Shown one piece after another: positions 39,525 to 55,866 of a stretch of 64,000 nt of DNA; positions within the stretch are counted from its first letter, which is position 1, and each line of letters opens with the position of its first letter. The DNA comes from Rotaria sp. Silwood1 (taxonomy: Eukaryota; Rotifera; Eurotatoria; Philodinida; Philodinidae): assembly GCA_905250075.1 (NCBI GenBank), contig CAJNOP010000089.1, forward strand, positions 267,474-331,473, read 5' to 3'. Below the pieces are notes generated by a model. That model saw only the letters and a program-made list of their open reading frames with translations, was not told the origin of the DNA and did not search any database. The position numbers were made by a program, and so were the translations under genes.

Positions 39525-42500
39525 ATGTCGACTAGCGAATCAACTTTTAAGAATCAACCGATTGTATCTATTTCGGTTTCATCACAACCTACAGCACCAT
39601 CACCATCATTATTAATATCAACTACATCATCACTAACGCCTAATACATCATCAACAACAATATTTCTTGATGATAAACCAATTGAAAAATATTATAAAAA
39701 AAATAAACAAATTTTATTTGAATTTGATCAAATAGTCAAAGGTACTTTTGTTGTTTTTTTAATTTTAATATTTAACTAATCCAAGCAGTTTTCAAATATT
39801 TTATTTTCTTTCTTTAACATATTAGTAGTATTTGCAATAGATATATGAGAAAGAAAAAGATATTAAGTTCGAAAAGACAAAGCATACATGCACATATGTA
39901 TAAATTTTCCATCCTTTGATTAAGCATCTACGTTTGTATAGGATATTGTATATCAACAATCGTACGTGCGATATAAGACTTTGGTATTGTCGTCTATTGA
40001 AATGAATAGACGATATTAATGATGATGAATTGAAGTTAATAAGTCAAGAATTAAAAAAGAAAAGAACAAGAAATATGAGATCGATTTATGTATAGAAAAT
40101 AACAAAAGAAGACAAAAAAAAAATAAATTCGAGAGATTATAATAGAAAGTAGTTAATGACATGAGATGACAAGCCTGAAGCCATTAATCGAAAGATCTTA
40201 TGAAGAGCTTGTCTAATCATGCATTAATATTTTAACGGATGTTATCTTTGAGAAGTTCCAGTACATCTTTCTTTCTTTCCTTTCCTATTATGATGATTTA
40301 TTCTCTTTTTTCTTTTGCATTGCATCAGATATAATTTAAAATAGTACCAATACACATGCCTTGATATATGTTTTCCTTTGATTCAAAAATTTGAAAAAGT
40401 ATTTTCAATGAATAATTCATAAACAAAGTTGAAATAGAGAACGAGAGAGTTCACCGCCCAATAATATTGAACTTGTTTGCTTTATTGCAATTTAACATTA
40501 TTCTTCTTTCATATATATATGTGCGATAGAAAGCAATGAACGAAATGTTTGCGATCATTTTAATAGACGACAATCGATATATACTTCATTGAGTGATACA
40601 TTTAAGTACAATATTGTTCTTTTAAACAATGATGACTTATACATGTGGTGTAGCATCAACAACAAAAAATTTTTCTCGTTCAACAAATTCACAATTAAGT
40701 GTATTGAAAAAAAATTATGATCGTTATAGATTTTGTAGGAAATCTTGTTTTTGTTGTTGAAATCTACGTAAATATATATTTATTTTTCTATGTAATTAGA
40801 CATTCATTTTCAATTAAATGAACAATTAAAATGTTTGGAACAACGTATTGAAACACAATTAGCAATTGTAAATGAAATTCAAGAATATTTTCGTCGTCGT
40901 GCTGATGTTGAATTTGATTATGCAAAAAATTTAGATAATTTACATAAACAAATTGGTCAAAAACATCGAGCACAAAAAGCAAGGTAAAATTTTTTTTTTT
41001 TTTTTTTTTTTTCTGAATTTCTCTTTTTTTTAATAGAAGAGAAACTTGGTTCTTTCAATCTATATATAAACTTTGGGATACGATTGTTCAAGATACTCGT
41101 ACTCATGTTAAATATCATACAATTATGTCTGATGTTTGTGGAAAATATATGTATGATAAATTTAATGAAATAGCTGAAGATACACGACGAATGTTTATGA
41201 AAGTAAATTAAAACAACAAAAAAAATATCCTTTTAATGTTTTTTTTTCTCTGTCTTCTATAGTGTAAATCAGTTGGTTTAGCAAGTCATGAAGAAATATA
41301 TAAAGTTCTTAATGAATTAAAAAGTGTAAGTAAGATATTTTTTTGTTGATTATTTTATCTATAAAATGTTTATTTTAGACAATGAAAACTTATCATCAAT
41401 ATCAAAGTGAAAGTAAACAAGCTGAACAAAAACTAAGCAATATTCTTCAACAAATGGCTAAAATTAAAAGTGCAAAAAAACAAAAAGCTATGGAAAAACG
41501 TGTTGAAAAAGTATATACAAATTTTTAGATTTATTTCAATAATGAATGAAAATGATAAGAGCGATGATTTGAAAAGATCAATAGAAGCCGGCGGTTTCAA
41601 GAAATATTCGACATTGAAACCAATAGTTCGACTCCAATTTATAAACATAGTTCCTAAAAAAAAATGTCCGTAGAACTGATGGTCTAAACTAATGCATACT
41701 GCTTTTAATGAGCTGGAACTTGCTGTAAATATAGAGGAGTGTTTAGTTACATATAAAAAAGAAAACTAGTAGAGATTAGGTAGAGCCCATCGGGTTTGGA
41801 TTTGAAAATATCTATAGAAATTTTTGTCAGAATAAAAAGCTATGACTTCATGTTATAGAGACAAATGAAATATACTGAAACAAAAGTAAAAGCATTTAAA
41901 GCACGTAATGATTATTTAATGACAATTGAATCTGTAAATGCTGCCCTACAAAAATATTGTTCTGATGATGTACCTGATTTAATTGATTGTATGAATTTTG
42001 GTTTTCATACATCAATAGCAAAATGTATTCAAATGTATTTATCAGCACAAGAAAATATAAAACGTGGTCGACAAATGTAGGTGTTCTTTTTTTTTTCTTT
42101 TTCAATTAAATTTTTTTCTTTTTTTTTTCGTTTTGTTTTTCAGAACAATTGAAACATTAAATCGAGCTATTGCAGATTTAGATACAGTTGTTGATAAACA
42201 AAAATATTTAGAATATTATTTATCAGTATTTACAATACCAAAAAAAATTAAATTTGAACCACATAAAGGTGATGAAGTATCAACTGTTAATGCTCAAGTA
42301 TTAATACGTGATGAAATGCAATCACGTTTTATACAAATACAAAATCGACTTGCTGCATTAAAAACTGAAAATGATGAGGTTTGTTTTTTACAATAATAAG
42401 TATTTTGGGACTTTTCTTTGAAAGACAAATATCAACAAATTAGTAGATAATTGATGTCAATATATATATATATATAAACATATTGTTTGAAAAACAGATT

Positions 42501-45500
42501 TTGCTTTAGGCTAGGACATATGTAGATAAACTACTGGTGCTGATTGTTATACAAAGTAATAATATGTAGGAAAAAGATATAAATAGTCATTCATTTTAGA
42601 ATGATTTGATGTAATATCAAACGTATCTATAGGCAAAATTTTACGTTGAAATTCATTGTTTTGGATTTTTCGGAAATGCTTTGCTCTTAGTAAAAACTTT
42701 ATTTAAATGGCTGTAACTCTTTATTAGTATCTAATGACTCCTTGCAAGCTTCTCTTCGTTTCGTCGAGACCTAATCGTACACATTAAGTAACCTAAACAC
42801 ATCCACTCTAGCATAAAATCATATTTTTCATAGGCCATTTCATCTTCGTATTGACAGTAGTATTATTTGACATATCAAAAAGTCTTCCAGTTTTGTGAAG
42901 TAATTATTTCAAATAAGAATAAATCAAACTTAATCCTATGTTTACTGGTATAGGAGATTTTTTTTCACTGATTAGTTCGGTTCGGTTGACAAAATTTCTA
43001 CCGATTTCAACTCTAATACATATGCTTCACTGATTTTCACTATGACAATTACAATATGCGAAAAATGAGACATTTTGTAACCTGAAAACATATATTAATA
43101 GATCGATTCTGCTTGAAATAACGGTTCTCAGAGGTTTAAACAGTAGTCGATGGTAGAGTATGTTGGTTTTTTTCGAACATGATTAATATGTTGTTTTTTT
43201 TTGTCGTAGATTTTTAAAACAATTGAAGCTACTGAACAATCACTCATGGAATATATCAATACAAATAATTCTGATGTTTCTGATCTATTTAAAGATCTTA
43301 ATTTACCACAAAATACTTCAAAAGATACACGAAAAGAAATTGAAGATTATTATGTTGAGGTATAAATAAAGAATATTTCCTTTCTAAACATATATATATA
43401 TGTTTGTTTTTATATTCAATAGAAATTCAAACAATATACATTAAGTAGTAATTTAATCTCACGTTTACAAGCACGTCACGATATTATGCAAAAAGCATTA
43501 GGTGCTACACCGCCAACTGGTGCTGCCGAAGATAAAAAGTATGAAATATTTTACAGAATTTATATAGTTATTATGAAATAAGTAGGTTTATATAAGAACA
43601 GGACATTTTGCTATTGAATGATCAAGTAAAAGGAGAGTATTTCTTTTCCCGAGTAGTCTTTAATGTTCCAGACATATAAAATCTGTATCTTAGAATGACT
43701 AACTCAAAAATAGATGAATAAACATGAATTAATATTAAAAAATTCTTCAGTTATATGAGCAGCAATAGACTTATATCAGTTTTCTAGAAATGCTGTGTTA
43801 AGCTTTTTCAGTGGAATGAACATTGAGTTTCGAATAATAATGAATATTTTGTTTATGAAAACTTCAACTTTCGTTTTTTCGTTAAATCCTATGGAAAAAA
43901 TATACTACTCAATGCAAAGTCAGGCACTAATGATGAATACCTGATTGTGTTTGACTGTCTTGGTCTCAACTTCGATTTTCGAAAAAAAGGATGAAATTCC
44001 CTAAAGAACTATGTTTTAAGTGTTTTATTCTATGCAGTTATGCTTTTTAAGAAATGATTCAATATTCTAAACCGGAGTCAATGTTTCCGATGCTCGGATC
44101 TACGGATTTCCGGTCGGAAATATCAAGAAAATAGTATGAAATGAGAAGCGGAAATCTTGTAAGCGGATCCAATAGCCTGATTTTTCTAGCTCTGTGTGGA
44201 ATCAACTGTCACCAAAGACAGTCAGTCCACAGGTTTCTCCTTCCTATCTCCTGCTATTGTCCCTACTTATAGAATGTGGCGATATAAGTCTTGCAATGTT
44301 AAAAACCTAAATTTCGTAAGCCTTAGCTGCTTCATTAAGAATCATACAAGAATGTTTTATTGTGAGACAGAACTGACTCATTTTTAATGATTCAGATAGA
44401 TGCACGAGTTTATGTTTTTTTTTTTATTTAATCTGAATAATTTTGAAATGTAGTCTTATACGTCGTCCGATAAAACCTAAACAAATTGGTCGTGCTCCAA
44501 TTCTTGGTCGTCCACGTTTATTTGGTGGAAAATTATTAGATTATATACAAGTAACACAACAACATATTCCATTAATTATTTCATCATGTGTTAGTGCTAT
44601 TAATCGACTTGGTTTACATAATCAAGTATGTATTTTCATTAAAATTGATATTAGTTTTATTCTATGATGACTTTCTTTTGTATTCAAGGGTATTTTCCGT
44701 GTACCCGGTGCACAAATTGATATAAATCAATTTAAAGAAGCTTTTGAAAAAGGTGAAGATCCATTAGTTAATATAACAGGTCGTGATATGAATTCAGTTG
44801 CTGGTGTATTAAAATTATATTTTCGTGAATTAAAAGAACCATTATTTGCTCGAGATATGTTTGACACATTTATTTCATGTATCAGTAAGTAAAGTTCTAT
44901 AATTAAACTAAATTAGTGACCAAAATTTTAAAAGAATAACATTTTTTTCTATAATACCAAGCATCTAAAGAAAGATTTCATAGATAGATTAAAAGAACAT
45001 GATTTCTAAAAATTTGAAAACTAACCTATTGTGTGAAAATCTTTGCAGAAAACATTCAATTATTCAAAGCCAACTAGTTAGAGTCAAAATCAGATAAAAA
45101 ACGCTGTTACAAAAACTATTTTTAGGAATAGAAAAGTTTTCAAATTTGTACAACCAGTATTTTGAACTTTTTGAAACAATCTGATGATAGTTGTTCAATC
45201 TTACTCCACAAAGAAATTTTGAACATATATTTGGCAAGTGCGAAAAATGAATGGTTTCTGTGTTTTTTAGACGATTTTAGTAGATTTATAAATTTTACGC
45301 TAGAACTAAAGCATTAGTTCGATTCTGTTTGTTTCACATTTTTTTTTGTTTTTCGTAGGCTTGTAACTGTGATCCTTCATTTTACACTCTTTAAGATGAT
45401 ATCTGAGGACTATCGTTTTCAGAGTATTTAGAAGTCCTTCTTTCATAAGTCCATCTATGAAATTTTGATCGAGAATTTCATTGATTCTTCCAATATGAGT

Positions 45501-48361
45501 TAGATGCTTAATATTATAGAAAAAAAAAATGTTGTTCTTATAATTCTGGTCACTAATAAGTATATAAATCTTTATTATTTTTAAATAGTTGATGTTGAAT
45601 CCGAAGACAAATGTGTGGAAAATCTAAGTCAAGTTGTTAAACTTCTTCCTCGTCCAATATTTATTGTCATGCGTTATTTTTTTGCATTTCTTAATCAGTA
45701 TGATATTTTTTTTTTAAATTTCTTACTAATTATAAAAATTAAAAAAAAATGTTTTTTTTTGTTTCTAGTTTGGCAGAATATTCTGATGAAAATATGATGG
45801 ATGCATCAAATTTAGCAAGTTGTTTAGCACCAACACTTATGCCAATACCTGAAGATAAAGATCAAGTACAATATTTAACACATACAATTGAACTTATACG
45901 AACAATGATAACACGTCATGAAGAAATCTTTCCAATAAATGATGATGATCCAATTTATGAAAAATTTGCTATTACAATTCCAATGTAAGAAAAAAAAATG
46001 TTGTTATTTGATTTTTCTAAATAAAAAAATTCTCTTTTAGTGATGGTGAAGAAGATGAAGATGATGAAGGTGAAATTATAAGTGAACATTCATTAAGACG
46101 ATCACCAAGTGATGATGGTAAATAGGATTATACAAGATAAAAAGAAAAAAAAAACTATATTTTTTTTTTTTGAAATATTTCTAGCTTCACAAGATTCTGA
46201 TTATTGCACTGAAGATTTTAATTTATTAAATGAGACTGATGTTTGGTAAAAGAATAAGAAATTAAAAAATAAGAAATCCTTTTCATAGATCGAGCATGTT
46301 GAGCATGGCTTTTGCATTCCTATTCAGCTATTTGTTTATATGTTGAAATCTGTTTCTTGTTAATTATTTTTTTAATTGATGATAAATTTAGAAAATGAAT
46401 ATCATTTTTCTTTGTTTGTTTTTTTTTTTAGAAATGAATATGGTAGAAGCAGTGGCATTATTTGATTATAATGGTAGAACATATAAAGAATTATCATTTA
46501 AAAAAAATCAAACTTTATTTATTCATAAAAAAATGAATCATGAATGGTGGTTAGGACATATAGCTGGTGGAAATCAGTCAGGATTTATTCCTGACGGTTA
46601 CATCAAGCTTAAATCCAGGTTTGTAAAAATACAATAATCTTGCAAATTGAGCCTCATATTCTTTCGAATATATAGTAATAGAATTCTATCCTAGACCACA
46701 CATTTTTTTTTTGTTTGAAAAACCTAGTAAAATTTCGATATCTAAAAGAATGAAGACTTGGAAAACCAAATCATTCTAGACTTTTCTATTACTCTCAAAC
46801 ATTCATTAATTAAACACCTGAGAAAATTTGCTTTTCTAGATTAAATTTCAGACTCGTTTTGTATGCAGCTTAGCGTTGAAATAGGTAAGAGTTGATATCA
46901 GTCTGCTCGGGTTGGGTGCGGCTGTTCTTTTTGAAAGGAATTGTATTGTCTAAATGAATTTTCTTATCACTAAATAGAATAACAATTACTAAATAGCCGT
47001 TAGATGTTGGATTAATACGCCAAATAACATACAGATGACAGTAAGCGGGAAATGTAGTAAGATGAAATCAAGTTTTTTCCTTTTAAATATTGTTTGCTAA
47101 TGTCTAATGTTTTGTCATGAGTTCTAACCCTTTGGTAAAACATGATATAAATGGAATACGGATATATTAGGCTAGAAATTTAGAACCCCATCTAATCTCT
47201 ATGTCATAGATTGTAACAGTCGCATATCAATAACGTTTTTTTTATAAAATCAAAGAATGATGAAGACATGTGTCTCAAAATAATCTCCCTGTGATTAACA
47301 ATAGTAATTGCATTGTGTTTTACCTTTTAATGCTGTAGAAATCATGCTAACAGTTTGCTTGTTTTAATGTCTATGTACCTATCACTTAAATTTGAAATTC
47401 AAATTTGTGAGGAGAGACAAGACTTCTGTTTAACAAAAGAAAATAAATGATAAACTAAATATTTCAATACAATAGTTTCTTTATCAATTTTGTTTTTGTT
47501 TATAGACGCCGAGATTCAGCTCCTGTTCAACATCCTCCTAAACTTAGTTTAACACCTAATCCATCATCTTCAATTACTTTACCAACATTATCAAATGATC
47601 AATTAAATGCCTCTATTTCAACCACATTCATATCTAATAGATATCATCAATCATCGAATTATTCATTAATTGATGAACATCGTCTTGAATCAGCAAAAGA
47701 AACTAAAATATTTGAAGAAGTTAATTTTGATATGAACAATAACGAACAAGAAAATAATTCTTCTACAATTGAAAATCATCCAATACCTGCTTCTCGTAAA
47801 ATCTATAATGTTCGATCATCTAATTCACCTCCACCAATATCATCGTCATCATCATCAGCAGCAGCACATGTTACATCAATAAATGATCAACAAATAATTG
47901 ATATTGATACAGCATTACGTGAAATTTTATCAGGTATTCAAACTGTTGAAGAATGTCATGCACAATATTTTCGTTCAAATATACAACAAGATATTGATGC
48001 ACCTGATCTTGTACTTAATTTACCAAAATCAAATGGATTTGTTACAACACAAACATTAAAATCATATGATGAACATATAATAAAAAAATCTTCATTACCA
48101 ATATCACATTCAACAATAATTATTGATTTAACAAATACATCACGATCAAATTCATCATCACCAGAATTAATTCAACAAAATAAAATTCCACCACCTATTA
48201 TGAAAAAATCAGAAAAAACTTTACAATTAATTAAACGTCTTGGTGTACAACAGACAAATGAATCATTATCATCATCAACACATTTTAATCTTACACATCG
48301 TCAACAACAACAACAACATTCAATATCTATTTCTAGTTCATCAAAAGCTACACAAGTTTAA
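39525..48361 (+). CDS. SRGAP: srGAP: F-BAR, RhoGAP, SH3 protein (SLIT-ROBO Rho GTPase-activating protein)
   Basis: Couples membrane bending to Rho/Rac/Cdc42 inactivation and actin control. Exons: 39525-39741, 40800-40983, 41037-41202, 41263-41325, 41379-41510, 41859-42076, 42144-42378, 43210-43359, 43423-43538, 44454-44625, 44689-44884, 45589-45697, 45769-45984, 46041-46117, 46185-46245, 46432-46618 and 47506-48361. All junctions keep frame except 46245/46432. Order: short N-terminus; F-BAR starting LNEQLKCLEQRIETQ (residues about 75-490); RhoGAP from GRPRLFGGKLLDY with the arginine finger in GIFRVPG (R555); an acidic linker; SH3 with ALFDYNGRTYKELSFKK and WWLGH; a Ser/Asn-rich tail. The total of about 1,118 residues fits the family. 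Exon 15 leaves TG while exon 16 needs a single preceding base, so either a tiny exon was missed or the frame is broken there. Intron sizes range from 49 bases to over 1 kb. Confidence 0.93.
47215..47370 (-). repeat. dispersed repeat family, copy D (reverse, in an srGAP intron)
   Basis: Read on the minus strand it gives CTGTTAGCATGATTTCTACA, then CACAATGCAATTACTATTG, CACAGGGAGATTATTTTGAG, ACACATGTCTTCATCATTC and AACGTTATTGATATGCG. Compared with copies A-C it lacks the middle block (CTTAATCC to TCATATATTA). It sits in the intron before the last srGAP exon, in the opposite direction to the gene. Confidence 0.65.
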
Positions 48362-49617
48362 AAAATATAAATATTTTTTGAGAAAGATGCTGCTAGTCCC
48401 ATTCTGTATTATTTCTAAATTGTTCATTTTTTAGCATGTAAAAAAACAAATTCTTATCGTTGACCTGTATGCATAAGTTTTTAATCTTAGAAAACAAGAA
48501 ATCTAATGATGTTATGTTGTTTTTTTTTTAATCGATTGTCGAAATATTCTTTCGTACTGAAATTGTTTTGTTTTGTTTTTTCTATATATGTGCATTTTGT
48601 AGAAAAGAATCTCCTTGTTAAATAAATAAAAATAAAATTTAAAAATTTTATTGAAGTGTACGGAAACAAATTCGAATCTCCAGGTGGTCCGAGTTTCACC
48701 AATGGAACGTTCGCCACTTGACAAAATTCTAGTGTGTGTGTTGGCGAACGTAGGCAAGACTTTTGAAAGTTGTTATGCAACAATATTAATATAGGATACA
48801 TATGAAAACTGAGGGTGAATAAAATGTTATTTCATGAATTTTCCTCTAGATTATAAAGCACTATCCTCTCATTTGATGCAATAAAAAGAGCACACGTTCA
48901 GTGTTTTTTTTCACCTCTTTCTATACTATTCATCATTCCTTTCTTATTTGAAATATAATGAATAAGACTTTCATAAGTATCAGAACGACATCCTATAAAT
49001 TACACAAATGTTGAACAACATTATTTTATTAAAAGATTTTTGTTTGACCTTCAAATCAATCTTTCATATTACGTTGAATGAGGAAAAAGTAATAGAAATA
49101 AACAGGAAGTAAAAGAAGAAAAAACCCGACTAGCTCATCCTTCAATCCTTTCAACGACGATTGTTTACTTCATCACCCGATATTACGTTTGTTATTTATT
49201 TAAACAAAAAAAAATGATTATGTCATTCAATTGCCGCTTTCATTTTTTTTTTGACATTCGTTTTGTTTAAAACCTCTCAAATACAAGTAAGTGATATATA
49301 TACAGAAAAAAAAAAGACAAACGAAGGTCAAAGATGTTTCTTCCATTTAAACATGAAAAAAAAAGAAATTTTTCTTCTCGAAGGTCATATAACATTGTTT
49401 GAATGAAAACAATTTCTTGACTATGCAGTAATTGATTTGACCATCCATCCTAACAATATGTGTACGTGATCCTCTCTCTATCTCTTTATTCCCGACAGAG
49501 ATTTGGGTTCATTGAATACTTTCGTGTGACAAAGATGTCAATTGTGAATTGATAAATAAAATGTGTAGGTGTCAGAAGAACAAGAAAAAGAGATAGAAAA
49601 AAACACACACAACGACA
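48362..49617. other. 3' flank of srGAP and intergenic
   Basis: Probably starts with the srGAP 3' untranslated region; AATAAA-type signals cluster at 48620-48640. A separate hairpin follows at 48707-48751. The rest is AT-rich with no gene. Confidence 0.45.
48707..48751. repeat. stem-loop, 10-bp perfect arms
   Basis: ACGTTCGCCA (48707-48716) and its reverse complement TGGCGAACGT (48742-48751) flank a 25-base loop containing a GTGTGTGT run. The arms are markedly more GC-rich than the surroundings. It lies about 70 bases beyond the srGAP poly(A) signals, so it could be a 3' processing or small RNA hairpin, or an element end. Confidence 0.6.
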
Positions 49618-50776
49618 ATGATGTCTTTACACATTTCAATTGTTGAAAAAATGTTATTCACTAAACATCATTATTTATTGTTATTATTATATATATTTTT
49701 GTTTTTTCTTATAACTTTAACAAATACTTGTAATATATGGAAAGCATCCGATTGTCCACAACCACCAACAGCTGATGATGAAGAAATTGTATAGTATTTA
49801 TTTTCATTGTTTTTTTTTTGTTCGTTTATTTTTTTTTTGTGTTTTTTCTTTGAAGTTTAAATATGATTTATATACACGTGAACAACTTTTTCAATTTTGT
49901 GATCAAGGAAAAAAATATGTTGAATGTGTTAATAAACGACTTCAATGTTGTGATTTAAAAAGTGAACATGCAGGTGCTTTAGCAGCATTTGAAGTTGGTC
50001 TTCAACAAGCTGTAAGAATTTTCAAGATGAATTTGAAAATATATGGATTCTTTCTTGTTATTGTTATTCATTTTTATCTATTTCAAACTATTGATGTTTT
50101 CCTATTAAATTTGATGTACTAGGGTTGGCGATTGGGTAGATATTGTGCTGGTCTTGGTGGTAGTACAATCATTCAATATAAATGTAAAACAACAACATTA
50201 CCACCAGCAAAAACTACGACAACAACAAGTTCAACAACTTCAACCATGCCACCTTGTGAAGTAGAAGAGGTCTGTACTATATTATTATCATTTTCTATCG
50301 TTATCATATTGAAAACAAAAAAAAAAAGAATAGGCTGGAAAAGAATGTAATGATATATTGGATGATCGTTTAAAATTTGAAACTGCATGGAGTGTACAAG
50401 AAAAAATTCAATGGTGTAAAGCAGTATCTGATTATATTCAATGTGCTGGTAAACATATAACAAATTGTTCAATTATTGAAGTTCGTGATGATGTTGAACA
50501 ACTTTCAAATTTTATGGAATATATTATGAAACAGGCTAATTTATATTGTCACGGTAAAATACAAAATTTCTTGCTTCTTTGTTTTTCTTTTTTCTGAAAC
50601 ATTTTAATGTTTAAGGTGGTTTTTATGGATGTGATCATGCTGTTACTGATGTACGTTGTCGATTAAGTCCACGAAAATTTTATAGTGGTGAAGCATTTGA
50701 TTCTGCGACAAAAAATTTAATTATTCAATGGTACCTATTTTTCTCTATTGCCTTAATATGGTGGTGGAATCGATAG
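49618..50776 (+). CDS. secreted or surface cysteine-rich protein with Thr-rich linker, unknown family
   Basis: Family not recognised. Five exons join in frame: 49618-49788, 49856-50011, 50123-50269, 50334-50553 and 50616-50776 (284 residues). An N-terminal hydrophobic stretch (LLLLLYIFLFFLITL) followed by TNTC looks like a signal peptide or anchor. Two Cys-rich modules follow, joined by a Thr/Ser-rich linker of about 25 residues (TTTTTSSTTSTMPPCE) that is likely O-glycosylated. The modules resemble each other: FCDQGKKYVECVNKRLQCC in the first and WCKAVSDYIQCAGKHITNC in the second, then further Cys residues and YCAGLGG against YCHGGFYGC. This suggests an internal duplication. The C-terminus is hydrophobic (WYLFFSIALIWWWNR), fitting a GPI signal or short anchor, unless the GT at 50731 is used as a donor. 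Confidence 0.8.
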
Positions 50777-52033
50777 AAAAAGGAAAAAAAAAAACTAGAT
50801 TTTATTATAATTTATATCGACACTATGAATGAAGGAATGTGTTTTTTCTTTTTTTTGGTTATCTCATTATCGTTCTTTTAATGTGAAAGAAAAACAACTT
50901 TATTGATTGTATAGTTCATCAACAAACAAAATCTTTTTATAATTAATTAGGAGTTATTCGTATTTCAGACCAACATTTGTTCGTTTATAGACTAATTAAA
51001 TAAATAAATACATATATGAATAGATACTAGTTATCATCGATAGATTCTATCAGCAATGACATAGATATAAGGAGGGAATAGAAAAAAATTCAATAACATA
51101 TTGCGTAATTATTTATTCATTTATGAATGTTCGGAAGAGATGATAAGAATAATATTGTTCTCTTTTCAATTCTTTCGATAGAATATCTTATGTCATTTTG
51201 ACAATATCGGATTACGAAAGAAACATTGTAATTGTCATGTTTAGTATCACAATACGTTAAATCCAATGACAAATGGTGATTTTTTTAAATCCAACAATGT
51301 TGTTAATTGTATAAATTAGCAATTGAATTCAATTTTACATGTACTATCATTGTCATTGAATTGTTTATTTTAATGATTTCTTTATAAACTTCATGTTTCA
51401 ATATTACAATCAAAGTCATTCTTATGACTAAATCAAATATATTTTTGTAAAATATCACGATCGTACAAGAATTCAACACAATCAAATGAGATCTTTTACA
51501 TATTTTTTTTTTTTTTAGTTTAGTAAACTTTAAATGAATTTCAAACTCACTGCGATAAATCTATTAATCAATTTAATGTTTGAAACAAACAAAAATCGAT
51601 TAATTCTGAATCAAAATAGTCCCGAATTAAAGAAGAAAAACAAAGAAGAAGACAATCATTTTCCCTATACACATAAATACATATTCTAATCCAATTGTAC
51701 ATACATATTGGATAGAATAAATAAAATAAAAATGAGTGTTTGTTTGCTACAATTGTTTCGTAAAAATTTTTGAAAGAAAGAAGGAGAAGAAAAAAAAATA
51801 TGTACTGTTATAACAATAGAAGAAAAAAATCAATTTAATGAAGATGGACAGAAAAATATCGCATTACAAACAGAACACAAAAACAAAACCTAAAAATCAT
51901 GGTTTTTTTTTTCTTTTGCTGTCAGTAAACGAAATAATTAAAATGCTCATATTGGACAAAACAAGAAAAACGTCATTCACTATTAACGTACAGAATTCAA
52001 ATAACAAGAGAGAGAGAGGAAGTTTTATTTGAA
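50777..52033. other. intergenic between two convergent genes
   Basis: The secreted protein gene and the HECT ligase end towards each other here. AT-rich with no gene recognised. Confidence 0.4.
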
Positions 52034-55061
<3,028 letters not shown>

Positions 55062-55866
55062 CGGGATATATTCATATTAGGTAATCATAATAAAACAAAA
55101 AACAAACTAAAATGACAAAGAAAAAAAAAACAACACGAATAAAATTTTATTTAATTATTATTATTTTTTTTTATTCTACTTATATAAACATAGGCAGATG
55201 CCTTAGAGTAATTTCGATCGCCTGATCAACGAAATGCGAATTGAAAAGGAAAAATGATATGTACACACGTTATGTTTACCTTGCTTCTTATTTGTCTATC
55301 GAACAACCAATCAAATTTTATTAGATTTTATCAATATATAGAGTGACCATAAAGTCACTAGAAAGAAAAGAAAATTCTGAATATATTCGCTATATTTTGA
55401 TTAAATGAACTATTAATAAAACAAAAAAAAAACATTCGTTTATACGCTATACTTGGGTGGAATCAAACTTAAATTTTTATCCATAGTCTTTCATATTAAT
55501 CGAGAGAAAAAATAAACCTACACCCGTTTACATCTTACTCGTTCACTTAAGGCACATGTCAACTCACCATATTACTTTGTTTCTATTGTTGTTGTTGTCG
55601 GTAACGACAGAAAAAGAAAATTGATGGCAAATAAGTGAATGTATGCTATTATTGAAATCATTTTAAAATTTTACATAGCCACAATTGTCGTACAATGAAT
55701 AATTTGGAAAAACTTAGTAATAGATTTTCTTTTCTTCAGTATTCAATTTTTTGGTTAAGTGTTTCATCTAAGTCAGTTGTTCTGAAGCTTTCCGTAAGTC
55801 GAACTCGAGCGAACTTTACATTTTGTTCTAGATTATAAACTAACCTAACACTATAAGCATCGCAGA
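55062..55866. other. divergent intergenic region
   Basis: Lies between the 5' ends of the HECT ligase (minus) and the B-box-like gene (plus), so both promoters are expected in these 0.8 kb. No defined element can be named. Confidence 0.45.

Noticed and set aside
42460-42480. TA dinucleotide run in an srGAP intron
   Set aside because: Ordinary microsatellite; nothing more is shown.
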